Source: Thermobifida fusca NBRC 14071 = JCM 3263 (GTDB taxonomy: Bacteria; Actinomycetota; Actinomycetes; Streptosporangiales; Streptosporangiaceae). Taken from it: a DNA stretch of 32,461 nucleotides. The notes under the pieces are model-generated. The model saw only the letters and a list, made by a program, of their open reading frames with translations, did not search any database and was not told the origin of the DNA. The stretch spans positions 1 to 32,461 of the forward strand of contig NZ_BCWB01000009.1 in assembly GCF_001592045.1 (NCBI RefSeq). Reading direction: 5' to 3'. Numbering within the stretch: position 1 is the first letter of the stretch; the number at the start of each line of letters is the position of its first letter. The position numbers and the translations under genes were made by a program. This document shows, one piece after another, positions 32,029-32,461 of the stretch.

Positions 32029-32461
32029 TCAGCGGCGTTCCTCGACGTAGGCCTTGGCCAGTCCGAGAGTGGCTCGGCTGTTGGCGCCTAGCGCTTCCCG
32101 GACTGCTTTCCGGGCCTGAGCCAGGTCGGCTCCTGCTCCGAGCACGTCGGTGATGCGGTCGGTGTTGATCACCACGGTGTGCTGCGAGGTGGCGATGGTG
32201 CTGTCGCCGTCCTCGACGAAGGTCCAGCGCCCGGTGTGCAGGGACAGCAGGGCGGGCAGGACGAGCTGTTTGTAGACGATGCGCTGGTTGTCGAGGCAGA
32301 CCCGCACCGACCGGGTGGTGTGGGTGGTGCCGTCGGTGCTGCGGGTGTCCATTTCGAGGATCTGCAGGCCGGGGGTGTCTTCAGTGAGTTCCACCCGGGC
32401 CACGTGGGGCAGGCGTTCGGCCCACAGGTCGGCCCGGTTGATGAAGTCGAAGAGGTCCTTG
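32029..32461 (-). CDS. Aromatase/cyclase C-terminal part (SRPBCC), cut by window end
   Basis: The frame is open to the window edge, so at least 143 residues are seen and the start lies beyond 32461. The visible part reads KDLFDFINRADLWAERLPHV, then HTTRSVRV, RIVYKQLVLPALLSLHTGRWTF, and ends SRATLGLAKAYVEERR. This matches the second half of di-domain aromatase/cyclases of type II PKS systems (such as ActVII- or OxyK-like enzymes), which bind the poly-ketone chain and form the first aromatic ring. It is followed 35 bases later by the monooxygenase gene. It shows that the cluster, probably with its minimal PKS, continues to the right. Confidence 0.9.
   Translation of the reverse strand, partial: KDLFDFINRADLWAERLPHVARVELTEDTPGLQILEMDTRSTDGTTHTTRSVRVCLDNQRIVYKQLVLPALLSLHTGRWTFVEDGDSTIATSQHTVVINTDRITDVLGAGADLAQARKAVREALGANSRATLGLAKAYVEERR

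Overview
The window looks like a chromosomal segment of a GC-rich actinomycete. The evidence is the strong codon bias, frequent GTG starts, a DUF5753-type XRE regulator, a stand-alone DUF742 protein, an RsbW-like ATPase, a Spo0M homologue, GTGA/ATGA stop-start couplings and a type I-E CRISPR array. A Streptosporangiales/Nocardiopsaceae-like host (for example near Thermobifida or Nocardiopsis) is my best guess from general resemblance and is not proven.

Layout. Positions 1-1346 hold the leader-proximal part of a type I-E CRISPR array, transcribed on the minus strand and cut by the window start; no cas genes are visible. Positions 1347-14457 are a loose set of single genes and small units: a DUF4383 membrane protein, Spo0M, a DUF5753 XRE regulator, an RsbW-like ATPase, a two-gene XRE/TPR plus SLOG-like unit, a lone DUF742 protein, an SDR, a small membrane protein, a VOC protein and an epoxide hydrolase. 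A tRNA-Pro(GGG) at 14675 is followed by about 1 kb without a recognisable gene. An OmpR-type response regulator with Glu at the phosphoacceptor position comes next. Two perfect CRP/GlxR-type palindromes lie on either side of it.

From 17066 to the right edge the genes look like one flank of an aromatic (type II) polyketide cluster. The left block (17066-20243, minus) encodes a flavin-dependent monooxygenase of the acyl-CoA-dehydrogenase fold, an NmrA-like protein, an FMN reductase and a hemerythrin-like protein. An MFS exporter and a TetR regulator (plus strand) separate it from a compact minus-strand operon (32461 down to 22682). In order of transcription this operon encodes an aromatase/cyclase (cut by the window end), a PgaE/PgaM-like FAD monooxygenase, an SDR ketoreductase, a P450, its 3Fe-4S-type ferredoxin, a ferredoxin reductase, a biotin carboxylase/BCCP subunit, a DpsC-like KAS III with Ser instead of Cys, an NAD(P)-binding protein and an acyltransferase. 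The minimal PKS (KS-alpha, KS-beta, ACP) is not in the window and is expected beyond the right edge.

How they could work together (inference): the carboxylase supplies malonyl-type extender units. The DpsC-like KAS III and acyltransferase choose or edit a non-acetate starter. The cyclase folds and aromatises the chain. The FAD monooxygenase/SDR pair, the P450 system and the two-component flavin hydroxylase then oxidise the core. The MFS pump exports the product, with TetR and the atypical response regulator as candidate cluster regulators. The most interesting points are the angucycline-like oxygenase/SDR pair beside a DpsC-type priming module, the oxygenase frame running without a stop into the SDR gene, the SDR's missing catalytic Tyr, the Glu-49 response regulator and the paired CRP-like sites.
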